DNA of 64,000 bases from Salvia splendens (GCF_004379255.2 NC_056038.1:27206061-27270060); one strand, 5' to 3'; counted from the first letter of the stretch, positions 23,509-35,162 are shown. Made by a program: numbers and translations. Notes: a model not told the origin generated them from the letters alone.

Positions 23509-24094
23509 GACCATCAGCAGTGGGGAGGCCTAAGGCGCGCCCTATGGCACGCCACGTCAGCATTTTTATCCTCCTCCTTCTCCACCTGCAGTGGGGCGCC
23601 CTAAGGCGCGCCCTATGACGCGCCACATCATCATTTTTGTTGTTTTGTTTAATTAATTTAACTGTTTTCAAATAACACGTAACGAGTAAAAAAAACGACT
23701 AAATAACAAGCGGCGAAGTTTTAATAAAAAAAAATTACACCATTCAACTAAAAAAAAAAAAACTAAGTCGGGCCAATTCCCAAAATGCACGGAGATACTC
23801 GGCTTGTTCGAGGTCGGTGCACTTCTTGAGGGCCTTGTGCGTCTGCAACATCGTCCTTGCCATCGACGCTGTAGCTAACGACGCAAACGCGGTGGACGAA
23901 ACAGCGTTCCATCGTCCGCGGCCTTCACAATGGGGCGGACGATGGCCATCGTCCGCGGTTTAAGTCGCGCCCGAAGCATAGGCCGCGACTATCGTCCGCG
24001 GCCTATGCCTCACACCCACAGTGGGGGCGGACGATAAATGGCGCGGACGATGCGCGCCATCGGGCGTGCCATCGTCCGCCCATTGCGGATGGCC
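23509..24094 (-). mobile_element. PIF/Harbinger element inserted in a P450 exon
   Basis: 586 bp. Left end gaccatcagcagtgggg, right end cccattgcggatggcc, flanked by the 3-bp duplication TAA (23506-23508, 24095-24097). Removing the element and one TAA restores the P450 frame across the site (N-M-F-S-N-I). Near 23765-23890 the minus strand resembles the C-terminus of the Harbinger ORF1 at 48775-49568 (MLQTHKALKKC versus LLDTHNALMQC). Near its right end are multiple atcgtccgc / gcggacgat motifs, shared with 35695-37662 and 47489-49891. Confidence 0.9.
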
Positions 24095-24614
24095 TAAACA
24101 TATTAACCACTGTCGCCAAAACCATCTCTCCCACACTCACCACACCTCGTTTCAGCCTCAGCCACGCCACCAGCTCAGCCACCTTCTCCTCCCTCGCGGG
24201 GGCGCTCCGCTCCAGCGCCGCGGCCGGCAGAGTGCGCGGAGGCTCTTCCGGTAGGGGCTGGTGGAGTCGGCCCAGAACGACATGGTGTCGATCTGGGCCG
24301 GCGTTTTTGGCACGGCGTGGGGGACGAACCGCCCCGAGAGGTATCGGTCGTTGGCCTTGAGGATCTCGGCGGCGGCTGGGGAAGATCCGACGATGAGGTG
24401 CTGTGTTCCGAGCTTGATGTGCATGAGAGGGCCGTGGGTTTGAGCGAGATTTGCTAAGGAGATGTGAAAAGGTTTGTGGGTGAGGAGATGATTGATAGTG
24501 CCTATGATTGGCCATGGATTTGGGCCTGGTGGGAGTGGTGGAGCTTCAGATTTTTTGAATAAGAAGAAGAGAGGGATGGCGATCAATAGGTGATTATCAA
24601 AAGATTAATTCCAT

Positions 24615-25715
24615 TGCCTTCTAAATTCAAGAAATATTCAGCCATGACCATGTTTAATTGCGATTGTAGATTAATATTTCTCACTTCTCTCACTATCTTA
24701 AATACTCCTCTACTAATTCAGTGTGTGTTTACAAAAATTTATAAGGTATCAGAAAATGTCATTGTCAACCTATATTTTTTATAAGGTATCAGAAAATTTA
24801 ACCTGTCGATCGTTTGGTATATTTACAAAAATATGGAAACAAAACTTGAACTGGGTCGTGTTTGGTATGATGAAAATAAGACGAATGCGTGTAATTATAC
24901 ACCAACCTCAAACATTATTTACAAATCTTTCCAACATCTTTTTGTCGGTAAGAGACTCGCGAGCCACTCCACCCCTTCAATTTACTATGCCCTTCGAGTC
25001 CATTAAATGTCTCATATTTGATCGATAGGAGTTTTAAGTGCATTTATGAAGGAAAGTGAGTGAAAAAAATTAGTGGAATGTGAACTTCACTTTTATATAT
25101 ACTAGTATTACACCCGTGCGATGCACGGCTATAACACTCCGAGTTTTCGTGCACATATTTTGGGCAAAAAAAAAGAATTGGACGAAGAGGTGATTGGATT
25201 TATTTTGTGAAGTTGGATTTAATCTTAAGTGAATGCACTAAGTTATGTGTGGTTCTTTTCCTCATGGAATTAAAATACAAGGAATTCAAATTTAAGAACT
25301 ACAATCGTTGTAAGAAGGAAATGCCAAGAATTTCATCTAAGAGGGAATAATGGAAGCCACTTTCCTTGTTGTTAGGAATGGACTACACCTTGTGTAATTG
25401 AAATGCTTTGGTACATGTGTGGTGCAACTAAGGAAATGCCAAGAATTTCATATAAGTGGGAATAATGGAAGCCACTTTCCTTGTTGTTAGGAATGGACTA
25501 CACCTTGCGTAATTGAAATGCTTTGGTACCTGTGTGGTGCAACGGAGGAAAAGTCCATTCCTACTTTACAAAGTCTAGTCTACATAGGAGGAAGATAATT
25601 TAAGAAAAATACAAATGGTGAAGGAGGTTGAATCTTCAAGGAGATCTATTATATGTCATTCTCGGTTCCTACACCCCCACAACAAGCCAAGGATCTTCTC
25701 CAACCTATCAAATGA
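24615..25715. other. Intergenic
   Basis: No gene seen. 25093-25130 has tactagtattacacccgtgc, then gatgcacgg, a hairpin motif also at 7996-8022. Such motifs occur near ends of some plant Helitrons, but no second terminus was found. Confidence 0.45.
25316..25545. repeat. 115-bp tandem duplication
   Basis: Two adjacent copies start at 25316 and 25431 (aggaaatgccaagaatttca), with about five differences. They lie just left of the following LTR element. Confidence 0.9.
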
Positions 25716-25720
25716 GACAC

Positions 25721-26639
25721 TGATAAGGTTCCTTGTGAGGGAAACCTTCCATGTGCCCAAGAAATACCCAAAGCAGTGTTTGATTTCAAATTTTTTGTGT
25801 TTTCAAAGATAAAATAAAGATAAAGAGCCTAGCCTCCAAAAACTAAACTCAAAATGGTTTTGGATGGAGAGAAAGAAGGTGAAAAGAAAGTGTAAAGAAG
25901 GAGGAATCCTCTTTGAGGACCTATGACCTCCCACAAAAAGATGTGGGCTACTTTCACCCAAAGCAAATACTCCATTGGCTCCACATTCATGACTACACAA
26001 CCATAAATGCATACATATACTTGATTTAGCCAAATGAACATAAAACAAGCAATCTACAATGTAGGAATTTGGATAGAAATCTCACATGAGAGATGCTCTC
26101 AAAGGAGTCTTCATAATAACATTCATCAAAGTCTCCAAATAAATGTCTCACAAATGGTATTTATAGCTAGGGTTGGAAACATAAGAAAATGGCCCAAAAT
26201 AAGTGAAATATTGGCAAAAACAGTGCCGACGCCCGACCGGGCGTTTAGAAAACGGCAAATCGCCCGACCGGGCAAATTTTCTGCCTAAATTCTTAAAATC
26301 GGACACAAACGCCCGACCGGGCGTTTTGCATAAGGGAAAACGCCCGCCCGCGCGTTTTGTTCTGCATTGCGCGGCTTTCTTCAAACGGCCATATCTCTCT
26401 CATCTGAACTCCGTTCGAGGCGTGAAACATACTCACGCGACCCTCTTTCGAAGACGAAGACATCGGTTGCCTTGGAAGAGAATTTGGACGTCATTTGATT
26501 TGTCAGATCACTGCTTGAATCAGACCCCAACTACATCTTAGCTCCTTGTCATGGCCTTTTCATCGTTCTTGGACCCCAATCTACCCAAGGCTCATGGAGT
26601 ACGAGTGACTCTTGAGGCTCGGAACTTGTGGTCGTATCA
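25721..26639 (-). repeat. 3' LTR of the minus-strand retrotransposon
   Basis: TATA at 26158-26165 on the minus strand. Palindromic cgcccgaccgggcg or near-copies start at 26230, 26261 and 26310. The minus-strand LTR start repeats about 45 codons of the ORF C-terminus (QESL..EPWVDWGP). Confidence 0.85.
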
Positions 26640-26693
26640 TCCTATCCTTCTTTGGAAGGATTTTTCCTAAAATCCGAGCGTTCTTCTTTCCTA

Positions 26694-29507
26694 TCATCCT
26701 TGGGAGGCCATCATTGGACCCCAATCAACCCACGGCTCACGTCTTCGGAGTGACTCTTGATGCCCGGCATACGTGGTCATATCATCCTCCTCTCCTTGAA
26801 AAGGATTTGTCCTCAAATCCCGCCCGCGCGTACCTACAAGAGTGAACATGAACCAATCAAGTATCATGGTACGATAAAAGTGATTAAGACCACCACAACA
26901 TCCAAAATATGGTATCACACCAATAAGGTGGGTATAATCATGCACAAAACCAAACGACAAACTAACATATTCATGCTTCATCAAATTCAAGACCATGTAA
27001 CAAGAAGTATGAGAACATAAATTCATGAATTCTTTCATGTCAAAAGCACAACCATATGAAGAAAAGTCTTTAGCAAGGTTTCCATAAATTATTACCACTC
27101 CATTGATTGGGTTAATTGATGCATAATAGAAACCAAGCATAAGCCAATTCATCACATTCTCAAGTCCCTTGTCGTGGATGATTCTAACATGCATATCAAT
27201 ATGGTCAAATGAGCCAATCTCATTCAAGAATACAAAACATCTATTCCTCTTACCAATCGACAAATGTAGGTTTTCATGCAAATAGACATTCTCAATAGCT
27301 AACATGTGACCAAGGATATTAGAACACTTCAAATAGCGATCACCATAACAAAATACATCAAGCTCATCAAGATATCCTTCATGCCAATACTCAAATAATT
27401 TCAAAATATCGGCACTAGATGTGGGTGCACATAAGCCTATACATTCTTTTACAATGGAATCCCAAACAAGACCATTAGAAACAAAGTCTTTAATAAAAGA
27501 ACCATAAAACATCCCAATTACGTTGAAAGGCTTAATTGACATGCAATAAAAGCAACTAACATGCCAAAACACACATGCCCCAAGCACTTTGTTTCTATTT
27601 GGCTCAATCATCCCTACACTATCTATGCCCAAATTCTTGAATATCTTTACAAAAGATTTGGCATTCCCATTAGGGCTAAAGGGACACAAGAAATGGTCTT
27701 CATATTGTGCATAGTTGAATATCACCAAGAAAAGTCTAAGCACAAAATCTCTAACCTCAAGATCATACAAGGGAAGACCATCAATAATCATTAACACATC
27801 ATTCTTGCTCAAATAAGGAATACTCTTCCACAAATTGACAAACTCTTGTCCAACATATAAAGTAGGTTCATCACAACTCACATCAAGTTTGCAAAAAAGT
27901 GTATCAACCAACAAACCAAGTTCATCAAAATGGATTTCATTCCATTGTCCCAACAATTTCAAGAGATTATCAAAAATGAGGGAGTAACGTGTCCATAAAC
28001 CACTATGCACAACATGGAGACAAGACACAACACCATGCATATGAAACTTATCAAAATAGGCTCTACACAATTGCTCCAACAACTTTAGGCCCCAACTATA
28101 GAAAAAATGTATCCTTACGCCATTAAACACAACACAATCTACAAGAGACATATGAGTGGAAAAATCCTTCACAAAACGGCCATAGAACACTCCAATCCCA
28201 TTGAAGGGTTTAACCACCTTGCATTGAAAACATAGCCAACACCGAGTTCTAAAGTCACTACCCATGTCACTTCCCTTCGTCCTACTATTCTCATCTACAT
28301 ACTCATGAAGCTCAAAGTTACCAACAAATGAAAGCTTAGGCATCTTGGCACGAAAGGAAGTCACTCCAACATCCAAGGTAGATTTCACAAGTGAGTAGTC
28401 GTGTCTATCAATGCTAGTATTTAACCCAAAAGAATCAACATGTGAGGCAAAAATAGATTTAACATCCAAAGATTCAAGCTCATGAGCCCACTTTTTACAT
28501 AAATCATCATTAACAAATCTATCAACACAAAGGGACTTTTCTAATGTAATCACACTCAATGAATCATCACAAGTAGATAAAGATAGTGCACTTGAACCTT
28601 GGGCAAGGAGTTTATCCACTTGCCCTCGTTCCTCTTGATCCTTTTCCGGGGACATAGTTTCCAAGCTATGTGCAACTTGATACTTCACTTCCATGTCTTC
28701 AACTTTACTCACTACAAAGTCATCAACACAAGAAGACATACAAGTAGTGTTAGTGGGTAAAAACTTATTTTCCTCACCAAGGGCAAGAGGCAAAGGTTCA
28801 CTTGGTGCCCACCCAAGGTTGGCCTTAGAATCTAACAAACACCCTTTACTCACTTGTGCTTGTGGTTTTTCTCTCATTTGATATTTTTCTTTTCTCTCAC
28901 CCCAACCACTCTCTCTTGACTTTTGCACCTCACACTCTTGTCTTTTATCACGCTCTCTTGGCTTTTTAGACTCACTTTCACTCTCAAGCATTTTTTCTCT
29001 CTCTCGGTTCTCTCTTCTATCACTTTGGATTAAAATCGATGAAGATGAGGCATCCGGACACAAACCATGAGGCACCTTTGGGGTATGGAAAGAAGAGGAT
29101 GTGCCCTTACAACTTAATGAGGTGAATGTTTGGTTTATGTCCCCACCACCACGTCGATCAAAAGGATCAATCCGTACACTACATGGAACTTCTCTTTCAA
29201 TTTCCCTCTCAAGCCCCGGAATTCTACAAAACTCTCCCTTTTTGCTTCTATGAGGAGGCTCTTCATAAAGCCTTGAGACTCGTTCCCTTCTAATCCCTCT
29301 ATCAATTACATTATCATGCCCCCTTGACACATAATCACCTCTACCATGCCTCTCTCGACTATATCATCCATAGCACTTATAATCTTGATGAGGTCTTTCT
29401 TGATATTCCAACTCTTGCTCTCCTCGACCCCTATTATCACAAGCTATCCTCCTTTCACTCCTCAATGAGTTAAGTTGCCAATCACGGACCTTAGTGTAAA
29501 CATCCAT
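26694..29507 (-). pseudogene. Retrotransposon ORF, about 937 codons, unknown protein with three internal repeats
   Basis: 878 codons are open from 29330. The same frame extends upstream past one TGA (near 29370, in KCYG-stop-YSRERHG) to an ATG at 29507 (MDVYTKVRDWQLNS). N-terminal part: charged, Arg/Glu/Ser-rich (REREKMLESESESKKPRERD). From about residue 364 of the open part, a motif recurs three times: CFQCKVVKPFNGIGVFYGRF (367-386), CFYCMSIKPFNVIGMFYGSF (593-612), GFYYASINPINGVVIIYGNL (733-752), each followed by KDF. The C-terminus has DLRTNPFQGEEDDM, a phrase I associate with the end of plant Gypsy polyproteins. No catalytic domain is recognised. It occupies the place of gag-pol. One nonsense codon, otherwise well preserved; translation could also start downstream of it. 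Confidence 0.7.
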
Positions 29508-30290
29508 AAAGGTGTACCTACACAAATAACAAACAATACACTAGGAGCTAGTCCAAGTGTGGTTAGCAAAAACACAACTCACCCACACAACAAGAGGAGA
29601 TTTTAGTAAGAGCTCACTTCCCAAATGATAATCCCACCCCCAATTCACTCACCAATGTCACTCGGAACAAGGCTTAGAATATAGTGAGGGCTAGGTTCAC
29701 TCACTCTCAATATCCAACTTCCTAAATGCAAGTGCTAAGACAAATCAATCAAGGTATACACATAGGCAATAAAACCAAGCAAGTAAAGCCAATCAAGCAT
29801 GTGAAAGTAAGGTTCAATGCCTAAGGAAGCTAACAAACAAACTTAGTTGAGCTGAAAATTTATGTAACACTTGGCTGATCTTTAGGAATTTTTTTGATAT
29901 GGCTACCCAACTCCAAAATTGATGAAACTTGGTAGATAACAAGATTAAAGGGTTTAGAATGAGGGAAAAATATCCCCAATATAGCAGGTTTTCGAGAAGA
30001 CCCTCGATTTTACGTTTTTCCCAAATCTGTCAAACTAGGGCACAAAACAGGGCAGCAACTTCACACATTAATTTGACCTATCAAATGATAGAATTTTTGG
30101 CTGAGATTTTTCAGGAAAATAGTTCATATATCAAGTTTCATGCACACCAAAAATCAGCTCAATCCTACAACAATTGACCAATAAACAAGCAAAGACTAAA
30201 ACAAAAGAAATAAGGAAAAATAAGGAAAAGGAAATTTCATAGAGGTTTAAAATCAAACACTTGGTAGGCACCTAGGCTCTAGATACCAAA

Positions 30291-31209
30291 TGATAAGGTT
30301 CCTTGTGAGGGAAACCTTCCATGTGCCCACGAAATACCCAAAGCGGTGTTTGATTTCAATTTTTTTGTGTTTTCAAAGATAAAATAAAGATAAAGAGCCT
30401 AGCCTCCAAAAACTAAACTCAAAATGGTTTTGGATGGAGAGAAAGAAGGTGAGAAGAAAGTGTAAAGAAGGAGGAATCCTCTTTGAGGACCTATGACCTC
30501 CCACAAAAAGATGTGGGCTACTTTCACCCAAAGCAAATACTCCATTATCTCCACATTCATGACTACACAACCATAAATGCATACCTATACTTGATTTAGC
30601 CAAATGAACATAAAACAAGCAACCTACAATGTAGGAATTTGGATAGAAATCTCACATGGGAGATGCTCTCAAAGGAGTCTTCATAATAACATTCATCAAA
30701 GTCTCCAAATAAATGTCTCACATATGGTATTTATAGCTAGGGTTGGAAACATAAGAAAATGGCCCAAAATAAGTGAAAAATTGGCAAAAACAGTGCCGAC
30801 GCCCGACCAGGCGTTTAGAAAACGGCAAATCGCCCGACCGGGCGAATTTTCTGCCTAAATTCTTAAAATCGGACACAAACGCCCGACCGGGCGTTTTGCA
30901 TAAGGGAAAACGCCCGCCCGCGCGTTTTGTTCTGCATTGCGCGGCTTTCTTCAAATGGCCATATCTCTCTCATCTGAACTCCGTTCGAGGCGTGAAACAT
31001 ACTCACGCGACCCTCTTTCGAAGACGAAGACATCGGTTGCCTTGGAAGAGAATTTGGACGTCATTTGATTTGTCAGATCACTGCTTGAATCAGACCCCAG
31101 CTACATCTTAGCTCCTTGTCATGGTCTTTTCATCGTTCTTGGACCCCAATCTACCCAAGGCTCATGGAGTACGAGTGACTCTTGAGGCTCGGAACTTGTG
31201 GTCGTATCA
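30291..31209 (-). repeat. 5' LTR of the minus-strand retrotransposon
   Basis: A TATA motif (minus-strand TATAAATA, 30728-30735) marks the probable promoter. Upstream of it are GC-rich palindromes of the form cgcccgaccgggcg at about 30800-30893. The other LTR carries the same motif set. Confidence 0.85.
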
Positions 31210-31214
31210 GACAC

Positions 31215-32042
31215 AAAAATAGTGAGATTTTTGCCCAACCAAAATTCACAAGGTACAATAAATGCATCAAATAAAGGAATGATGCTTGGTGATTTCCATA
31301 TCTTCTCAAAGAAAATGAGCAAGAGGGTGAGCTCATCCTCAAGCCCAAAAGAGGACTCTCTGTAGGAACATATATCACATGAGATCAACCAACTTTATGT
31401 CATCCAAGAATTCCTCAAGCCCAAAAGAGGACTCTGGAACATATATCACATGAGATCAACCAACTTTACGTCATCCAAGAATTTTTCAAATCTGGCAAAA
31501 ACGCTTTTTAGCTCAACTCAAAAAGAGAGATGAGTTGTTAGCTCAAAATAAAAATTGGAGCTCTCCGATGCCTTACATCAATTTAGGTATAGAAGCTTTT
31601 AACTTATTTTCAAAAGAGAAGGAATCTTGATCCCAAATTAGCCACAAAATGCCAAGGAGCTAGGCTATAAATACCAGCCCACCACCACCTCCTTCCTCAC
31701 ACATGTCTATATTCACAATACACACAAGAAGTGCAGCAAGGGAGGAAGGAGTGGCGAGGACCGAGAGGGCAGTCCGGCAGCCAAGAGAATCACCCAAGCA
31801 AAGGTAAAACACTAGCACACCCTCTGCTTTTGTTTAGACATCATGCTAGACTCAAAGAACATAGAATCATTGCTATAGAAACCCCATGAAAGTAGCAATT
31901 CTTAGAGCTTTAGCACATAAATGGAACAAGAGCACAATAAGCTGCCTTTATGCTCAAATTCAGTAGCAAAACCACAAAAATCCCAACACAAAAACAATAG
32001 ACAAGCCATTTTCAGTTTTGATCACCCATCATTCAAGGATCC
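31215..32042. other. Intergenic, possible LTR fragment
   Basis: 31338-31490 has a tandem duplication with a 76-bp period (ctcaagcccaaaagaggact). At 31664-31800 a TATA-like ctataaatacc is followed by a purine-rich leader and aaaggtaaaa, resembling the promoter region at 41866-41985 in the probable solo LTR. No gene seen. Confidence 0.45.
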
Positions 32043-32045
32043 TAA

Positions 32046-34034
32046 GGTCATCCACTACGCTGTCTCTATACCGTCCCTTAACTACTATTTGACCACTATT
32101 TGAGGGCCCCACTGTCCTTTTTTCCTCCATACCTTAACTAAGGGACGGAACCTGCAACGCTCCGTCCCTTAACCGTCCCTTATTCCGTCCCTTAATTACT
32201 ATTCATTCAATTTCATTTTTTATTTTTTTCCAACCCAATTCAATTTAAACAAACACAATTCATTAAAATTAAAACAACATTACAACTTAAACTTTTAAAA
32301 AAAAAGAAAAAAAGACATAATTAAAATTCTAAAAAAATAAAAATGGCATAATTTAATCTTCTCCGCCAAAGTTTTCCCAAATGTGCTCAATTAGATCCTC
32401 TTGGAGTTGGGTGTGGGCGCTAGAGTCGCGTGTCCTTGCCCGAATAGCCAACCGTTCTTGTATAGACGGATGCGCTCCACTTCGCGGCGGACTACTTGCG
32501 GTTGAGCTTCCGGGGGATTCGGGGTCGAACCAATTTCCCGCATCGGGTCCTTCGTCTCGGACAATCATGTTGTGTAAGATTATGCACGTATACATGATGT
32601 CGACCATGCTCTCCATGAACCACAAACGAGCCAATGCTTTAATGATGTTGAAGCGTGCTCGGATAACCCTGAACGCCCTCTCCACATCCTTGCGCGCAGC
32701 CTCTTACTTCTGCGCAAAAAGAGTCTGCTTTGGGTTCGCAGGCCTGCTGCACGTCTTCACGAAGGTCGGCCACTTCAGGTAGATGCCGTCGGCGAGATAG
32801 TACCCCATTTTATACAGCCGGTTGTTGGCGATGAAGTTGATGGCCGGCGTTTTACCATCCAAAACTTCGGTAAAGAGGTCGGATTGGTGGAACACGTTTA
32901 CGTCGTTGTTCGAGCCAGGGACCCCGAAGTACGCGTGCCAGATCCAAAGCCGGTAGTCGGCAACGGCCTCGAGTACAACGGTTGGGTGGGTGCCTTTGTG
33001 GCCCATCGTGTAGGACCCCCTCCAAGCCACCGGGCAATTCTTCCATTGCCAGTGCATGCAATCGACACTGCCAAGCATCCCGAGGAATCCGTGCACTTCT
33101 TCGTGCAGGTTGAGGAGGACCTGACAATCGTCCGTGCTTGGCCTCCGGAGAAATTCGTCACTGAAGGCTGCCCGAACGCCTCTACAGAAGTAGAGCAAGC
33201 ACATGCGCCCAGTGGTGTCTCCGATGTGGAGGTATTCGTCGAATATGTCGGCCGTTTATCCAGTCGCAAGCTGACGGATGGCTGCAGTACATTTCTGCAG
33301 CGTCGTGTGGCTGGGACGGCCGACCGCGTCGAACCCTTCTCGGAAGAACTCTTCCCGGGCCGCCAAAGTATTCGCTATGTGGAGAAATAGCGGTTTACTC
33401 ATGCGGAAACGGCGACGGAAGTAGGTATCTCCCTAAATCGGGTTATCGCAGAAGTAGTCGCGTACTAACCGTGCGGCGGCTTCCTTCCGGTTCCGATTGA
33501 TGTACTTCTGGGAGCGTCGTGGGGGTGGCGCGGCTTCCTCCGCCTCTCGTCGTCGATCTTCTTCAAGTGATTGTTCCATTAATTGACGCATTTGCTCAAA
33601 ATGATCCATTTGTTTGAGTTGATTTAAGATGGAAATTAGAGTGATAGAGAGGATTTGAGAGGATTAGATGTGTGTTTGTGTTTGAAATGAGTATGAAATA
33701 TGATTATTTATAGAATAAAAAAAATTTTAAAAAAAGGAAAATAAAAAATTAACGGTAATATTACCGTTTGAAAATTATTTTTTTTTATTAAAATTCGATT
33801 TTTTTTTAAAAAAATGAATTATTGCGTCATCCGTGACGACGCCCACTCGCGGGCCAGCGAGTGGGCGTCACGCATGCATCGGGGGCGCGACACGTCGCCC
33901 GGGCGCGTGACGGGCCGGCGTGTCCCTTGTCTCGCGGATACGGGCTACGGGACGAACGTTGCAACGCGTCCCGCGGCAGAACCGTCCTTCCGGGACGGAA
34001 CGCGAGCCGCGCGCGGGACGCGCAGTGGATGCTC
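32046..34034 (-). mobile_element. PIF/Harbinger element with broken transposase
   Basis: 1,989 bp. Left end ggtcatccactacgc, right end gcgcagtggatgctc, flanked by the TAA duplication (32043-32045, 34035-34037). The right end is strongly GC-rich (33830-34030). It carries only the DDE transposase gene; no ORF1 (Myb/trihelix-type) is seen. Confidence 0.9.
32353..33609 (-). pseudogene. PIF/Harbinger DDE transposase, three nonsense codons
   Basis: One unbroken frame from ATG at 33609 (MDHFEQMRQLMEQSLEED) to TAA at 32353: 418 residues if read through, the usual length for this family. It holds stops at 33433-33435 (TAG), 33256-33258 (TAA) and 32704-32706 (TAA), and no frameshift. All three catalytic acidic residues are present: Asp in GSVDCMHWQWKNCPVAW, Asp in GSNNDVNVF, Glu in RKDVERAFRVI. 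Each stop can be explained by C-to-T or G-to-A change from Trp or Gln codons. It cannot supply transposase unless read through. Confidence 0.92.
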
Positions 34035-34037
34035 TAA

Positions 34038-34161
34038 TAGCACATAGCCACATCCTAAGAACTCTGAAGAATGCTAAGTAATGAAAGTGAGTAAAAGAAC
34101 TTAGCTTAGGCCGAGAGGTTGTCCGTTTACCATCGAACTCTGGAGAGGTTGTATTCACATA
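34038..34161. other. Short intergenic stretch
   Basis: No recognisable feature between the Harbinger element and the next MITE. Confidence 0.4.
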
Positions 34162-34340
34162 CTCCCTCCGTCCCAAGCTACTCGCACTTATTTCCTTTTT
34201 GGGCGTCCCAAGTTACTTGCACTCTTTCCATTTTTAGTAAAAAATTTCACCTACAGCCGTCATGTTTGACTTTCCTATACACTCATTCCTTAATCTCCGT
34301 GCCGAAAATGAAAGGGGCGAGTAGCCCAGGACGGAAGGAG
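34162..34340. mobile_element. Stowaway MITE, sister of 14348-14526
   Basis: Starts ctccctccgtcccaagctac and ends agcccaggacggaaggag, with TA on both sides; 179 bp, like its sister copy. Confidence 0.88.
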
Positions 34341-34910
34341 TATTAAACTCACTTGTTTTCTGATGCAATAATTTTGTAGGCACACATTCAACTCACTTTG
34401 ATGGCAAGAAAGTCTCCATTGAACTCTGATGCAAAAAAAGGAAAAGCTTTAATTATCATTTGCACTTTGCAATTCCATTTGTAATCGAAATAGCAATGCA
34501 ATTCTTCTCACAATGCAAATCCAATAACCCACCAAGTAAGTCAACAAATATACTACAAATTTCAAATCTCCAACCAAGCTTTATCCCACAATTCTCTAGA
34601 TTAATGGAGAAAAACCTTTAACTGAAAAATTGCAAATGCAGGAGAGCAAACGGAAGTAAATCTCGCGAGGAATCTAGCAATACGGTGGTTGTGAGGAACA
34701 GTGTGGAAATTCTTACCGTCGCATTTGATGAACAAAGCGGAGTGAAAGAGTAGAGAGAGAAAGAGAAGATTAGAGAATGACTCTACAAAATTGTGAACTC
34801 TAAACAACAAGATTAAAACATGACAAATGCAAGAAGATAATTGGTACCTGGATGAAGAACTGAGGTCTTGAAGAATAGAACTATCAAACCGAGTTAAATC
34901 TTCGAAAATA
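34341..34910. other. Intergenic, no gene seen
   Basis: AT-rich. A 69-codon minus-strand ORF (34601-34810) shows no recognised motif. Confidence 0.4.
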
Positions 34911-35160
34911 CTACCTCCGTCCCCGAATAAGAGTCGCTAATTTCCATTTTTGATCGTCCCCCATTAAGAGTCACTCTTTATTTTTACCATAAATGGTAGT
35001 AGGCCCCACATGCTATTAACTCATTCCACTCACATTTTATTATAAAACCCACATAAAATGTAGGTCCCACATTGCACTAACTTTTTCAACCAACTTTTCT
35101 CTACATTTCTTAAAACTCGTGCCCGGTCAAAGAGCGACTCCTATTAAGGGACGGAGGGAG
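34911..35160. mobile_element. Stowaway-like MITE
   Basis: Starts ctacctccgtccccgaataa and ends tattaagggacggagggag, with TA on both sides; 250 bp. Confidence 0.82.
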
Positions 35161-35162
35161 TA

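Larger units (their letters stand above)
22030..24614 (-). pseudogene. Dead CYP71-clan P450 (CYP80/CYP76-like)
   Basis: Exon 1 reads down from a likely ATG at 24614: hydrophobic start, PPLPPGPNPWPIIGTINHLL, then LKANDRYLSGRFVPHAV, EEKVAELVAWLRLKRG and NIYFSRDFVVGF, ending near 23217 at a GT donor after FLDTLISRGFGDDQINHLLE. Exon 2 remnants (22030-22404) give LMLTHRACV, DPTLWDDPLHYRPERFLGSS and the heme region. Lesions: one extra base just after the start; a deletion and frame change after SLRALCR (about 24230); a 586-bp Harbinger insertion; a stop near 23309; loss of the I-helix and most of the K-helix part; TGG to TGA at 22281-22283; a frameshift just after; and Phe in place of the heme-ligand Cys (FGAGRRIFPG). 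No protein of P450 function can result. The CYP80/CYP76 choice is from recalled motifs. Confidence 0.9.
25721..31209 (-). mobile_element. LTR retrotransposon with one long unrecognised ORF
   Basis: The LTRs, 25721-26639 and 30291-31209 (919 bp each, roughly 98% identical by eye), start TGATAAGGTT and end CGTATCA, flanked by the perfect 5-bp duplication gacac (25716-25720, 31210-31214). The coding strand is minus: the primer-binding site next to the 5' LTR (30273-30289) reads TTTGGTATCTAGAGCC, close to the initiator-Met type tggtatcagagcc. No RT, RNase H or integrase motifs are seen, so it is non-autonomous. High LTR identity implies fairly recent insertion. Confidence 0.93.

Noticed and set aside
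25093..25715. Helitron
   Set aside because: Only a short hairpin motif; no CTRR end with downstream hairpin and no Rep/helicase sequence.
32884..33390. 168-codon plus-strand ORF
   Set aside because: Antisense shadow of the Harbinger transposase at 32353-33609, whose conserved motifs are on the minus strand.
33814..34176. Overlapping ORFs on both strands in a GC-rich block
   Set aside because: Subterminal region of the Harbinger element; Arg-rich products in several frames are typical of GC-rich non-coding DNA.
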